Assembly (NCBI GenBank): GCA_028023455.1
Contig: JAQFVV010006200.1
Coordinates: forward strand, 1,313,238-1,377,237
Direction: 5' to 3'
From: Epiperipatus broadwayi
Lineage: Eukaryota; Onychophora; Udeonychophora; Euonychophora; Peripatidae
DNA length: 64,000 bases
The notes beneath the pieces were generated by a model. The model made no database searches. It had not been told where the DNA came from and saw only the letters and a list, made by a program, of their open reading frames with translations. Made by a program: the position numbers and the translations under genes. Positions 1-11,302 of the stretch are shown here, in pieces (position 1 is the stretch's first letter; the number at the start of each line of letters is the position of its first letter).

Positions 1-297
1 ATAAAGAGAAACATTTCAAATTATTTGAGACAGAAATTGATTTTACAACTTCAATGGAATAGTAAGATAAACCCAAACAACAGAAGTTTATAAATATATC
101 ATTTAATTTTCAAAGCTTGATCATATAATACCTTATTAAATACAGTAGTGCAAGATGCAATTTGATACATGCTGTGATGTAGAATATCCTGGTATATATG
201 TAACTATTTGTATTTTAAAGAATATATGTAGTCATCTTACAATAAGATGTCACATTTTCTAACATTGATCTTTATTAAGGAAACATCTGGAACTCTT
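1..297. other. AT-rich sequence, nothing recognised
   Basis: I see no coding signal, RNA gene or repeat in this stretch beyond general AT richness. Confidence 0.5.
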
Positions 298-475
298 GAA
301 GACTTTATTCAGATATTCATAAGTGTAATCATATATAACAACAGCAACAATAACAACAACAATAATAATAATAATAATAATAACGATGATGATGATGATG
401 ATGAAGACTTTATTCAGATATTCATAACTGTAATAATATACAATAATAATAATAACAACAACAACAATAACAACA
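298..475. repeat. Duplicated 40-mer with trinucleotide arrays
   Basis: A block starting GAAGACTTTATTCAGATATT occurs at 298 and again at 403 (105-bp period). Each copy is followed by an AAC/AAT trinucleotide array, and a GAT array precedes the second copy. The open frames across it are poly-Asn, poly-Asp or poly-Ile/Val translations of the repeat and not genes. Confidence 0.85.
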
Positions 476-1158
476 AGAATTGCAGAGTTGCCAATAAAAA
501 ATAATACAGATTGTAAAATTTTATTTATATTTAAATGACCAACATACATGTATAAGATATAGTTACAAATTGTGACACCCAAATGAGTATATTTAACAAA
601 GGAACTAGTGTCACTAATAGAAAATAGTTGAATCTCTCTTTTTTGTACATCTTATTACAAGACTTGAACTCAATAAATAAATAAATGAATGATTTATGGC
701 TTAGGAGTTCATAAGAAATTTGAACACAAGATAGTCTGCTATTTTATCAGTATGCAAAACCCAGATCCCATGATCATTGAATGATTTTTTTCAAACTTTT
801 TTGATTTGCATATAACTTTAAAATTATTTTATGTTTAACAGAATATATTAAGATATATATAATAGTAAATCAAAAAGAAATATATATAAACTCTTCACAG
901 CAGTTAATGTTATGTAATACGCTAGATTAATATCCCAACACTAGTTTGCTAATAAAATGAAATATTCTTAAAACAAAGACAACAATTAAAAAACACAACA
1001 TTATAATAGTCTAAACCCATTTTAAAACTTCATGTATTTTAACATTAACAGAACTAAGCTTAATTGATTGCCTTCTGTTTCTAAATTTTTAATACTATAT
1101 ATAAATCAAATAGTACATATAGTAAAACAGGTAATAATTTTCTAATTAATATACCCAT
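476..1158. other. AT-rich sequence, nothing recognised
   Basis: No coding, RNA or repeat signal that I can support. Confidence 0.5.
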
Positions 1159-1271
<113 letters not shown>

Positions 1272-2412
1272 ACCTCTTTCTCTCTCTTTTAAATACACCT
1301 TTATAACTATTGAAAGTTTAATGAGCTTGGTCATGATGTAGGCAACCAATTAATTGACCAGTATTGGCATGAAATATGAATCAGATTCTATTTTCATCAG
1401 AGATCCTAGAAATTCTCAAGCTCCATCAATACAATACCATTAGCCTTATTAAATACCATTCCTATTCTAAATTTGATATTAAAATAGTGGTAAATTTAAT
1501 AGTCTTACTTTCAATGGTCCAATGTGCATATAAGAAATAACTATATAAAGCCAATGTTTTTCACAAAGAATCCTGGATTATTATTACATCATTGGAAATA
1601 ATTTATCACTAATTTGGAAATTCAAGCCTTAACATCAAATTTAGTATAGTTTTAGTATATTTAAATGAAGATAATCATATCATATGAATAGAGTGTCAGC
1701 CATTTTGGTTGGAGTTTGAAATGCATATCATGCTGATGAGATTGGTTGATTTTTTATCAATATAATAAAATTAAAGTTTAGAAGATTCTTTAGATGGTAC
1801 ATGAAGATTTGATATCATTTCATTTAATTCCATATTTATGGCACTGTTAAATTATTTATTTATGTAGATATATAGTTATTCACATCAGGTGTCCTTTAAT
1901 TTCAGTTTCATAATGAAAATTACTTTAGAAACAAATATTCAAAATTTATGTTCCAGTATTCATACAATGCTGAAAAAAATATATTTATACTAAAACTTGA
2001 GATGTAATCAACTAAAAAAGAGCTTTGGTATTGCTTTTATAATCTTTGATAATATAATCTTTGATAAAAATACTAGATACACAAGATTTCATTTGATTCT
2101 ATAAAAAAAAAAGTTTTTCCTGATTTTATACATCTGGGATTCAAATCCAATTTATTATCAGGGCAGGTTTGAAGTCTTTATTATAGATATATATATTTCA
2201 TTTAATTGAATATTATATATAATAATTTTAAGTCATGCAACATTTTGAATCTGCTTATAAAATATTATTTTTTTGGCTACTACATACCAGAACACTTTCT
2301 TCAAATCTGTTTGTCTTATGCTACATTTTAAATATTAGTTACTTTATTTCTTAAGATTATCTAACATTCAACTTATATCAACTCTGTTTTTTTTTCTTAT
2401 ATCCTCTACATG
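1272..2412. other. AT-rich sequence, nothing recognised
   Basis: Runs of A/T and short ATAT tracts only. Confidence 0.5.
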
Positions 2413-3075
2413 TAATAACTGAAATACGGATTTATTATATACCTGTATTAATATATGTAATACATAGGGTATATGAGCACAGACATGACCCACCACTCAC
2501 CACTCTATTTCATATCACTGATACACTTGAACACATATATATCAAAAAGATAAATAATCACTAATATACGTATTTCCTGCTATACCAGCAATCATCAGTT
2601 GGTCCAGATTATCATCTCTACACATATATGCAATAAGTGCTGAGATATATATTAAGATAGCCAATCTTCATACTTTAATGGACAAGCTTCAATTCACTCC
2701 ACATAAGGGGTCAGATTTACTTTAGGTCAACATGGGTGTGGCAAGAATCTTGGCCTCAAGGTGGCCTTTGAGCATTCCATCATCAGATTTTTTATTGGAT
2801 GGATCCGTTGAAGAGTTGGAGTGTGGAGTGGATTGAAGCCTGTCTATTAAAGTATAAAGATTGGCTATCGTAATATATATCTGAACACTTATTGCATATA
2901 TATGTAATGATAATCTGGACCAACTGAGAATTGCTGTTTTAACATGAAATACATATATTGGTGATTTATCTTTTTGACATATATGTGTTTAAGTGTATCA
3001 GTGATAAGAGATAGAGTGGTGAGCAGTGAGTCAAGTGAAAGTCTGTGCTCATATACCCTATATATTATATATCTT
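2413..3075. mobile_element. Family A inverted retroposon, copy A1
   Basis: Two arms of about 270-300 bp (about 2413-2713 and about 2804-3075) are reverse complements of each other, so the element would fold into a long hairpin. The outer end TAATAACTGAAATAC at 2413 matches the terminal sequence of the copies at 15588 and 24817. The left arm has a hammerhead on the minus strand (2553-2613). The right arm has the matching site on the plus strand (2909-2969), but its core reads CTGAGAA instead of CTGANGA, so that copy is probably dead. I could not define a target duplication here. Confidence 0.8.
2553..2613 (-). ncRNA. Hammerhead ribozyme, family A, type I
   Basis: Read on the minus strand: CTGATGA core, stem II of about five pairs (TTGCT/AGCAG, first pair T-G), then GAAA, a tiny stem III (A-T-A with T-A-T), and A at the cleavage position. 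The stem I strands are CCAA and TTAG (one mismatch) plus an outer helix AATC/GATT separated by an internal loop. Both core boxes are intact. Stem I is weaker than in the copies at 41918 and 56554. Confidence 0.65.
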
Positions 3076-3424
3076 CTTCAGTTTTTTTTCTACTATATCA
3101 TTGTACACTATCAAATTCGAAAAGGAAATGTTCAATGAAATTTCTCTTTCTATAGGATTTTTTTTTAAATATTTTTCATTTATTTTTTTACAATATTTGT
3201 ATGCCATTAATTTTATATATCCAATTTAACTTTGTCATATTTATTCACATATCTTGCATAATTTTTTCTCCTCTCTCTTTTTTAGGTGGCTCTCCATGAA
3301 CCCTATCTATTGAAGATACATTCATAATAAAGTTCTTGACAAGATTTTTTTTTTTACAGGTTATTAAATTTAATTTTCATTCTAATTTTGTTTTATTAAT
3401 ACTCAGATATCATACTTTTGAGTG
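3076..3424. other. AT-rich sequence, nothing recognised
   Basis: T-rich tracts. The open frame here has no recognisable features. Confidence 0.5.
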
Positions 3425-3930
3425 TTTAAGTATAATAATTCTCAAGACTAAATGAGTTTGTAAGTAATCATTAAAAACTAGTCAACACTTAATGCAACAA
3501 CAATAACAATCAATAACATTCAATGATTTCTAACTTTTATAAAAGCAACCAACCTCCTTTTAACAATAAGGGTGAAATCCCATCCTTATTAATGGTCTAA
3601 TATACTTATATAGACACTAAATATTGCAACTTGATCACAGAGATTGAAATTATTGATACAAAGAAGTTTAAATAAACCTCTTTAAACAAGTTAGTATAAC
3701 CTATTCTGAATGCAGACTAATAAATAGTCAGTTATAATATTACAAACTGCAATTATAAAATTCAAATTACATCCAAAGTATTACTAAAATAGTTTAAATA
3801 ACAAGTGTAATAATGGTAAAGGCTAAATGGGTTTATAAGTAATTAAAAACCAGTCAACATTTAGACAATCCCAATATCAATAACAATCAACAATTTCTAA
3901 CTGTTGTCAAGGCAACCTCCTTTTAAAAAT
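3425..3930. repeat. Direct repeat pair of a dispersed element
   Basis: About 135 bp at 3425-3556 is repeated with divergence at 3795-3930. Both copies contain a stretch like AACTAGTCAACA, then CAATAACAATCAA, and end near AACCTCCTTTT. A third, reverse-oriented copy of the end lies at 62604-62690. I do not recognise the family. Confidence 0.65.
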
Positions 3931-3949
3931 ATTTTTAAATATTTTAGAA

Positions 3950-4413
3950 CAGAGATGGGCAATTGTTTTGGCTTGGGGACCACAGAGGTTGGAAAAGGGC
4001 CACATCAGGGGCCACTTTGTGGAAGTGAAGTCGCACCTTTTTTCATGACACAATAAACACACTGCTTTATTCTCTGTATTACCAAAAAAATATTTGTTTG
4101 TCCATTCTTCATTAAACACATGACATTCATCACCGACCGATTTTACATTTTTTTGGAGGGTTCATAGTTTCACTAAAATTAGAAATGTATATATTTGCTA
4201 ATGCAAAGACAAAATTGAAATTAACCTGATCAACTGGAAAATCACTGCACACCGTATCTACACTGTGCATGCGTATTGACATGGCCATTCTAGTGGAAAA
4301 TATGAGATGAATCTTCGATCTCGCATGGGAAGGAAATCTCAGTTCAAGGTGGATTTTTCTGATTGCCTTGACAGATTGCATGTGGTCCTTGGGCTGCTAT
4401 TTTCCCACCCCTA
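3950..4413 (-). mobile_element. Non-autonomous hAT element (internal deletion derivative)
   Basis: A 464-bp element is bounded by a perfect 8-bp target duplication TTTTAGAA (3942-3949 and 4414-4421), the length typical of hAT insertions. The ends are imperfect inverted repeats: CAGAGATGGGCA on the left, and TAGGGGTGGGAA read inward on the minus strand from the right. On the minus strand, starting near 4163, a short coding remnant reads MNPPKKCKIGR. After a one-base frame change it continues DECHVFNEEWTNKYFF and then a CLLC zinc-binding pair (to about 4025). This matches the N-terminus of ZBED5/GTF2IRD2-type hAT transposases. It then runs straight into the other terminal repeat, so nearly the whole transposase has been deleted. 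Confidence 0.88.
4025..4163 (-). pseudogene. hAT transposase N-terminal remnant
   Basis: Only about 45 codons survive inside the deletion derivative at 3950-4413. The piece resembles the first residues of ZBED5/GTF2IRD2-like transposases, with a basic start and the EEWTNKYFF and CLLC motifs. A one-base shift after KCKIGR breaks the frame. The catalytic domain is absent, so it cannot encode an active enzyme. Confidence 0.75.
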
Positions 4414-4421
4414 TTTTAGAA

Positions 4422-5519
4422 GCATTCATCTTTTCTTCTCTTCACCTACTATCATACTTCTCAAACTTTTTACAAACTCTGTCAGCCTTACATAATAATT
4501 TATTAAACTCATTCTCGATCTGCAAGTACCATCACATCATTATTATCAAAACAATAATCACTTAATTACTCATCTAAATATAAATTAAATACAGACAAGT
4601 AACATCACCGGCTTATACTTCTTTCTATATCTGTCTTTTTTATAATATCATTTAACTTTACAATTATCTTATCATTCATATTGTGACAGTCAGTCTTAAA
4701 TGACTGCCACAAAGATGGCTGCAAGCATAGTTGCAGTCCAAACAAATGTACATATTATAATAAAAGGAGTGGTCTGTGCAGGTATATTTTCTCTGTTGCT
4801 TACACATACACTATATTGTAAATAAATAGGATGAATGATGATAACACGCTTATAAATAAACAAATGCAGACACCACATATAAATATGTATTTTGCTGTTA
4901 ATAAATGCTATATATTTTTTTTATTTGTGATATGAATAAATATGGCAGGGGATTAGAGAAATTATTGCGAGAAACTGAAATGTATTTGCAAGTAACCCAA
5001 CAGTAAACATGTTTTATTTTGATTTTAGTTTAGATTCTCAAATGTTGTATTTTTTTTTCTGTTGCTTGTTGAATATTCTTTTTGGAAAACTTAAAAACAA
5101 TTTTTATGTGACAACAAGTATACAGTTTAAGTTTTATATTTTTTTTTTTTTTAGAATTTAATGTTCATGACTGCAGGCAAGCCAATGACCTATTTCTTTT
5201 ATTGTATAATGTTTTTGGGAAAAAATGTAGAAATTGTATCAGTGGTCATTCGGCTTGACACCTACTCAAAATTATTTAATTAAATAAATGTGATTTTATT
5301 TTATGGTTTAAAGAAATCAATGGATTGGAATTTAAATGGTCTGTGAAATTCTGAAATTAATTAAAAGATAAAGTTATCATAAGACAAATTTTTTCCAAGC
5401 AGATAGCTAAAATTAAATCCATTGTTTGGACTTAAGTAATTAAAAACAGGGATTAATAATTTAATTAAAAACAGAAATGTAAAAGCAATAACTTGTGGAG
5501 GGGATGAGAGAATACACCC
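4422..5519. other. AT-rich sequence, nothing recognised
   Basis: No supported gene or repeat. Poly-T tracts occur near 5050 and 5140. Confidence 0.5.
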
Positions 5520-5535
5520 TGTAATGGGGGGGGGA

Positions 5536-5543
5536 TATATAAA
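5536..5543 (+). promoter_or_regulatory. TATA box candidate
   Basis: TATATAAAGGCTGG follows a G-run. GC-richer sequence begins about 25-35 bp downstream, near TTCGTTCATACTC, which could hold a start site. The match is good but alone does not prove transcription in an AT-rich genome. Confidence 0.4.
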
Positions 5544-6275
5544 GGCTGGTCAGGTTAGTTAGCTGAGTTATATTCGTTCATACTCACGGGCACTCTTACC
5601 CGTTCACTTGGAGTTAGCAGTATAGTTTTCGGAGTGTACTGACGGAAAATCAGAATTATGAGTTTAAAAACTATTCTTTCGGAATGCTGAACAAGTGGAA
5701 GAGTCATTAATTGCTGAACGTATTTTAAAAAATATTAACCGAAGGGAGAAAGAATACTGCCCAATTAAATAAAGAAGAAAGGAAGCAATACAGAATGGAA
5801 TCAAGATTTATTAGTGATACAACAATGAATATGGAGTAGGAGACCAAGTTCGGTACATTTGCACCGCCCAAAGACCTACATAGCCATTCAGTGATGTGAC
5901 TTTCTATTTCTTAAAGTGTAGCTGCTATGGACAATTTGCCAACCTCCATTGAGGCCCTGTTAAGTAATCACCTGCACAGTAGATATATATCGCCCTCAAA
6001 ATTCTAGCCCGGAGAAGAACGAAGCCTTCGGGAAGTATTATTTATGTTTTTATATCTCTTTTTGTGTCTTATTACTAGTAATTTGTTATTTTATTAATAT
6101 TGCTATTATTAAATGAACCAATGAATTGTGTAATTCGGTTATAAATATCTCTTTTGTAATTTTAACATAAAGGTACACGTAATTCATTGGAGTATCGGAA
6201 ATATTTCAAAATAGTTAAACAGAAATAATTGGGGTGTTTTGGTCATTGGATGTATGTGTTTTGCCGTGTAATCAT

Positions 6276-6567
6276 AGTAAATTTATTCCATCCGCTACAT
6301 GTAGGATAGTTTTCATAAGGAATAAAAGTGTGTAGGAAAGTGTTCCAAATAATTATTATTGTCCACCACGGGCAGGACTTCTATTATGGAACTTTTAAGA
6401 TTCAAATTGTAGTTTAGCACAAGTTTGTTCCCCTAGTAAATTTATTCCATCCGCTATGTGCAGGATTGTCTCCATAAGGAATAGAAGTGTGTTAGAAAGT
6501 GTTCCAAAGAATTATTATTGTCTGTCACGTGCAGGACTCATATTATGGAATGTTTAAGATTCAAATA
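6276..6567. repeat. 159-bp tandem duplication
   Basis: The segment beginning AGTAAATTTATTCCATCCGC at 6276 recurs at 6435 with scattered differences, including two further shared blocks around GTGTTCCAAA and ATTATGGAA. It lies inside the promoter-like block. Confidence 0.88.
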
Positions 6568-7265
6568 TCATTAACTCGTGGCTAAGTTTGTTTGTTTTTA
6601 TTATGAAACACATGCATACCATGGCCAATACACTTTGTTTTCATATAAGTAATTTATTCCAAGTTTTGGGTTTAAAGTGTAAGCAGGGGAGAATTTCAGA
6701 CCATTCCTTTCCCATTTATGAAACTATTTAAAATTTATTTACACGCTTGAATTTTAATTAATATCGTTTATGTGTGTGTGTTTATTCTTTTCTTTATTCT
6801 GTGAATATTTATATAATCATAGAGGGCTTAATAAATTTAACATATAATTTTAAAGTATGGCATTGTGCTATGTATTTGATAAAGATATTATTGTTTGACC
6901 TTTTCTGTTAATGAAGCAACAAACCACCATCCCGAGATCATGAGTTGATTGAGCTAGTCAGGGATTAAACTTACCGGGATCGGGAATCATTCGTTAGGCA
7001 TTCACTTTTCTATTGATTTTATATATAAAAAAAGAAAATATAAGAGATTATAACTCTTTATTAATTACATGATCATACCCCTTAAGCAGGGGAGCAATCT
7101 CTTTCTTAAGATGGCATGCAAAGGTTGCAGTAAACGAACCTTTCAAAGGTATGATTATAGTAATGTATATTTTGGATGCCTTTGAATATTTCTTAATTGC
7201 TGCTCGATGTTAGAAAAAGCATGTCATGCTCAATGCGTATAGAGACGCAGGCAGCGACCGTTACA

Positions 7266-8821
7266 ATATAAATATTCTTAAATAAACATCTTTTTACCTA
7301 ATGTTGGTAAGCTAAAAAATTTTATTAACCACTATTACGATTTCTTATTAAATAAATAATTGTTATCAGTTGCTCAGAAGATCACGTGACATTAAAGCTT
7401 TCAAATGGCAAGCAGATCCTAATAGCCCGATTCATGCAATCCAACAGAGATTTTTGTTCATCTATTTTTTTTTTTTTACCATTAAACAAAATCATAAAGA
7501 ACCCTTCCTTATTTACTTTTGAAATATATCTGTTTAAACCTAAAACCACTGTAAAAACTAGATGCATTTAATCTTAATTTAAATAGCTGTATAAGGAAGT
7601 TGATTTGTTCAAATTTTTAAGACATTAGTTTGAATACTTTAGAAAAGTAAAAAGCAGGATTGTATGTATAATGAACTACAATGTTTCATTTTATTTGAAA
7701 ACCAATTATCCAAAAATCTGCATCATATAATTTAAAATGATTTTTTAAGTAAAGTCAAAGGTTTTTGTGCACAGAAGGTCATATCTCTAAAAATATTACC
7801 CAGAGTGTGGATAATCATTTAGACTAGTTTTCAGTATTCATTAAATTGCTGACTGATTATTTAGTTGAGCAAATGGGCTAAAACGTCTCCATTAATTCTC
7901 AATGATGACAGTTGCTAACATTCAATGATTATAAACCTGTTTCCTAAATGATCTTATAATAGATATTATATTATTTTAAAAAAGAGTTACTTGGAAATTA
8001 TATGATGTTTCAATAGCATGAATCCTTAACTCTCAAATGCATCTTTCCACCACTGCACTAAATCAACAAGGCTTTTTAAAATGATACTATCATGTCTAGA
8101 AGAATCACAAACCTAAACTTATATCTTGTTAAAATAAATTTCATGCACATTAAGCTTTTTAATTAATAAATCATTCATTAATGGCAATTCCTAAGTACTT
8201 CAGTGAAATGCAAGAAGAAAAAGAAGAAACACGAAGCGTTTCTCAGTAAAGGGATTTTAAAATTTTCTTCAGTTCAAAAATGTCAAAACTTTTTACATTT
8301 TTCTTATTTATTAGCTTTGAAAATATTTAAAGACGACGTGATGAAAGATTGAACCAACTTAGCCGGTAGTTTAATTAAAAAGAAGCAGACAACTAAACAA
8401 ATTAAACAGCAGCGCTGCAGCAATCATTTATCACAACAAATTAAATATTTATTACAAGATAAAAACAGGAGTGAAGCAACAGTTCGCAGCTATTTATAAT
8501 ATTATATCTTTGTTTTTATAGTTTTTATTGCGATGATTATTTTCTCCAACTAATCTTTTTCTGAATAAAGAGTTGCACTGCTAAAAGCTGCTAATCAACT
8601 CCATAGGAGAGATTTTTAGTTATATTATTTGTTTTATTTCTTTATCTTGAATAAATAATCAGATAAAAATAAACACATCATTCATTCAGAATACAAATTG
8701 ATAAAAATATTCTGCATTAGTTTATTTTCGAAAGAAAAAGATAATGATTTCAGAAAAGCAATGTATGTTTGCTGAATTATCCCACAGATATGATAAATCG
8801 CATTCTAGACGCATTTATTGC
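7266..8821. other. AT-rich sequence, nothing recognised
   Basis: No supported coding or RNA gene. A short tRNA-A-box-like fragment (TTAGTGCAGTGG on the minus strand, near 8060) may be a SINE relic, too short to call. Confidence 0.45.
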
Positions 8822-8832
8822 AATATTTGTTA

Positions 8833-9327
8833 TGATTATAAATTTATTTAACGCACATTCATTACGTAAGTAATATTTACTAAGACAATAAACCTAAAGC
8901 ACGTGCGGTTGAAAATACGAAGATAAGGACCTCTACAGGTCTTAACCACAAGCTTACGCATTGGAAGAAAAGAGGGGAACCCTTCTTTACTTCAACCTAC
9001 TTTCTATATAAATAGGTGAAGCTGAAGCAGTTAGTACTCGCGAAATCTTTCGATTTACAACGAGTCAATGGAAAAATCTTATAGTTAGAAATCTATTACG
9101 ATAATTTAATGTTGTAATAGGAATTGTGGACTTAATCAGTGAAGTATTGAATAGCTTCACGCTCTCAGATCTAACCGCTTCAGCTTCATCTATTTATATA
9201 AAATGTAGGTTGAAGTAAAGAAGGGGTTCCCCTCTTTTCTTCCAATGCATAAGCTAGTGGTTAAGACCTGTAGAGGTCCCTACCTTCGCATTTTCAACCG
9301 CACATGCTTTAGGTTTATTGCCTTAGT
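8833..9327 (-). mobile_element. Family E inverted retroposon, copy E1
   Basis: The copy is flanked by an 11-bp target duplication AATATTTGTTA (8822-8832 and 9328-9338). The arms (about 8863-9045 and about 9178-9327) are reverse complements sharing GACCTCTACAGGTCTTAACC and the flanking TTCTTCCAATGC region. The right end is shorter than the left, as expected if the 5' end is truncated and the 3' end lies at the left. On the minus strand that 3' end carries an AATAAA-like hexamer (TTAAATAAATTTATAATCA). Related copies lie at 34040 and 40304. I see no coding capacity. Confidence 0.82.
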
Positions 9328-9338
9328 AATATTTGTTA

Positions 9339-9956
9339 CATTGAAATTGAGAAAATAAATTGAGAAAAAACTATCTTATTGCTTTTTTTTTTTTTTTGCC
9401 CATCTTTTTTTCCCCTAGCTTCTTCACACTGTTATCCTTTTTTTTTTAATCCAATATCTTCTCCAACTTTTTTTTAATTTTACATTTTTAATTACATTTA
9501 TTATTTTATGATATATATCTACCTTTGAAATGCTAAAATAAATTGGATAAGAAAGATAGAAAAGAATAGAAAACATTTTATTGATAATAATTGATGTTAT
9601 GACTGCCCGTGTTTTATTGCATTGGCAGAATAGCAATCTCTGAAATTCAATATCCATAGACAGTTGTTTTGACTGTATCACTTTAGAAGGTCAAACTTCT
9701 TACAAATTTCTGATCAAGAGACTATTTAATTATTTTAATGAATGTTATTATTTGAACATTGTGTTCTATTATCTAGTTATAATTACAGACAGAACTTAAC
9801 ACAAATACTAAAGAGTTAACTTTAAGTAGGAATATAAATATTCATAAAGTACTGGCCAAGTGCATAAAATATTCTACATGACTGCTGCAATGTTCCTGGA
9901 ATTTGAAATCCAACTATTACTGCATAACTACTTGTGGTCCATGTTGTATATTATTT
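9339..9956. other. AT-rich sequence, nothing recognised
   Basis: Poly-T runs near 9385 and 9440. The minus-strand open frame here has no family features. Confidence 0.5.
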
Positions 9957-10216
9957 AGAGAACTTTTCTTTCAACAACATTAAAATCAAATTAGTAATAG
10001 AACAAACATACATAAACATAACTGTTGAATTATAATATCCATAATAATCAAATCACATAATAACAAGCTATTATTATGGTTTAATAAGAGGACTTTTTCT
10101 TTCAACAACATTAAAATCAAATTAGTAATAGAGCAATCGTACATATAACTGTTGGATTATAATATTCATAATAATTACATCACACAATAACAAGCTATTA
10201 TTATGATTGAATAAGT
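9957..10216. repeat. 130-bp tandem duplication
   Basis: Two adjacent copies begin CTTTCAACAACATTAAAATC (near 9968 and near 10099) and end near AACAAGCTATTATTATG. They differ at scattered bases. Confidence 0.9.
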
Positions 10217-10584
10217 TTATCAGACCACAGAGGTACAGTTAATTATTTTAGAGAATTAAAATCCTTTAAATTATAACAACCCTAAACATATTCTTATACA
10301 CATTTTAAGTCAATGCTCCTATTTAATACACAGCTCTGGCTTTATATATTTATTTTGATGTTTTTTATTTCAATACACTATCAAGTTATAAGTGTAAAAT
10401 TTGTAAACAACTTTAAGAATTTGAAGCCAGAAATACTCTTTCTGTATATATTCATAGATCTGATACAGTATCCATAACTATATAATTTGGTGATATTTTT
10501 TACTGTTTATACATGACTACATAGACTATAATAATACGGTTAAGTAACAAATGAAATTATGCTATTATTATTTAATCAAAATGA

Positions 10585-11302
10585 ATAAACAGAGGCAAAA
10601 CTCTCCATAAAGTAACACCATTCAGTGCAAGCCAGAGTAATAAAAGAATGCAGGAAGGTTTGTGCATAAAATTCCTATCTAACATCTATTTATCCAATAT
10701 CACCAGACTAGTCTCTAGCTTGTGGCATTCATCAGTATGAAGCCTTGGATCTGAGAGCACTGCACCTAGATTTTAGGATTTATTGCAATCCTACAGGAAC
10801 CAACTTTTACCTTATTAGCTAACTATAAAGCTTTGAATCCAAAATGAAAACACAATAATGTTTTCAATTCAAGCTCATTAGCTTTTATAGTCATATAGAT
10901 TTGAACTCAGTTGAGCATCCATACTTTTTTATACCCTATAGTTCTTTAAAAACGACAGTCACCATAATCCTATTGGGAAGGATTGGTATTAAACTACTAA
11001 ACATCATATGATCACCATTCTTTATGCTTACACAAGCTGTTTACACAGAGACAAAACTCTCCATACAGTAGTGATGCATTAGATCCTAAGATCTAGGTGC
11101 AGTGCTTTCAGATCCAATGATCCTTACTGATGAAATCCACAAGCTAGAAAGTAGTCTGGGGATATTGGATTACTAGGCACTAGATAGTAATTTTATGCAT
11201 AAACCTGGCTTGCACTAAGTGGCACTACTGTATGGAGAGTTTTGCCTCTGAGTAAACAGCTCATGTAACCATAAAGAATGGTGATCATGTGATGTTTAGT
11301 GG
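10585..11302. mobile_element. Family B inverted retroposon, copy B1
   Basis: Head-to-head arms share AAACTCTCCAT...GTGCAAGCC at the outside. A second inner inverted pair (10993-11075 with 11222-11303) is nearly perfect. An 8-bp direct repeat CAAAATGA flanks it (10577-10584 and 11303-11310). Each arm has a hammerhead site: plus strand 11112-11170 with both core boxes intact, and minus strand 10692-10750 with GAAA changed to GAGA and a poorly paired inner stem I. Confidence 0.8.
11112..11170 (+). ncRNA. Hammerhead ribozyme, family B, type I
   Basis: CTGATGA, a 13-nt stem II region, GAAA, then GTAG and TC, with C at the cleavage position. Outer stem I ATCCAA/TTGGAT is perfect. Inner stem I TCCTTA/TGGGGA pairs throughout with two wobbles. 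Stem II is degraded in this copy and stem III has only the A-U pair, so activity is doubtful. Confidence 0.6.

Larger units (their letters stand above)
5520..7265 (+). other. Promoter-like / possible LTR remnant
   Basis: This block is visibly less AT-rich than its surroundings. It starts TGTAATGG and ends CCGTTACA, so TGTAA...TTACA forms inverted ends of the kind seen at LTR boundaries. A TATA box lies 16 bp inside the left end. Against an LTR, the five bases outside each end (CACCC and ATATA) do not match, so there is no target duplication, and no retroviral-type proteins lie beside it. It could be an old solo LTR, another retroelement promoter, or a host promoter with an unrecognised 5' exon. 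Confidence 0.35.

Noticed and set aside
2413-3075. Classic MITE with terminal inverted repeats
   Set aside because: Other copies of the same family are one-armed, truncated at one end and have 10-bp duplications, which fits retroposition better than cut-and-paste transposition.
5520-7265. Calling a solo LTR outright
   Set aside because: The ends look LTR-like but the flanking five bases differ (CACCC versus ATATA) and no second copy or internal retroviral gene is in the window.
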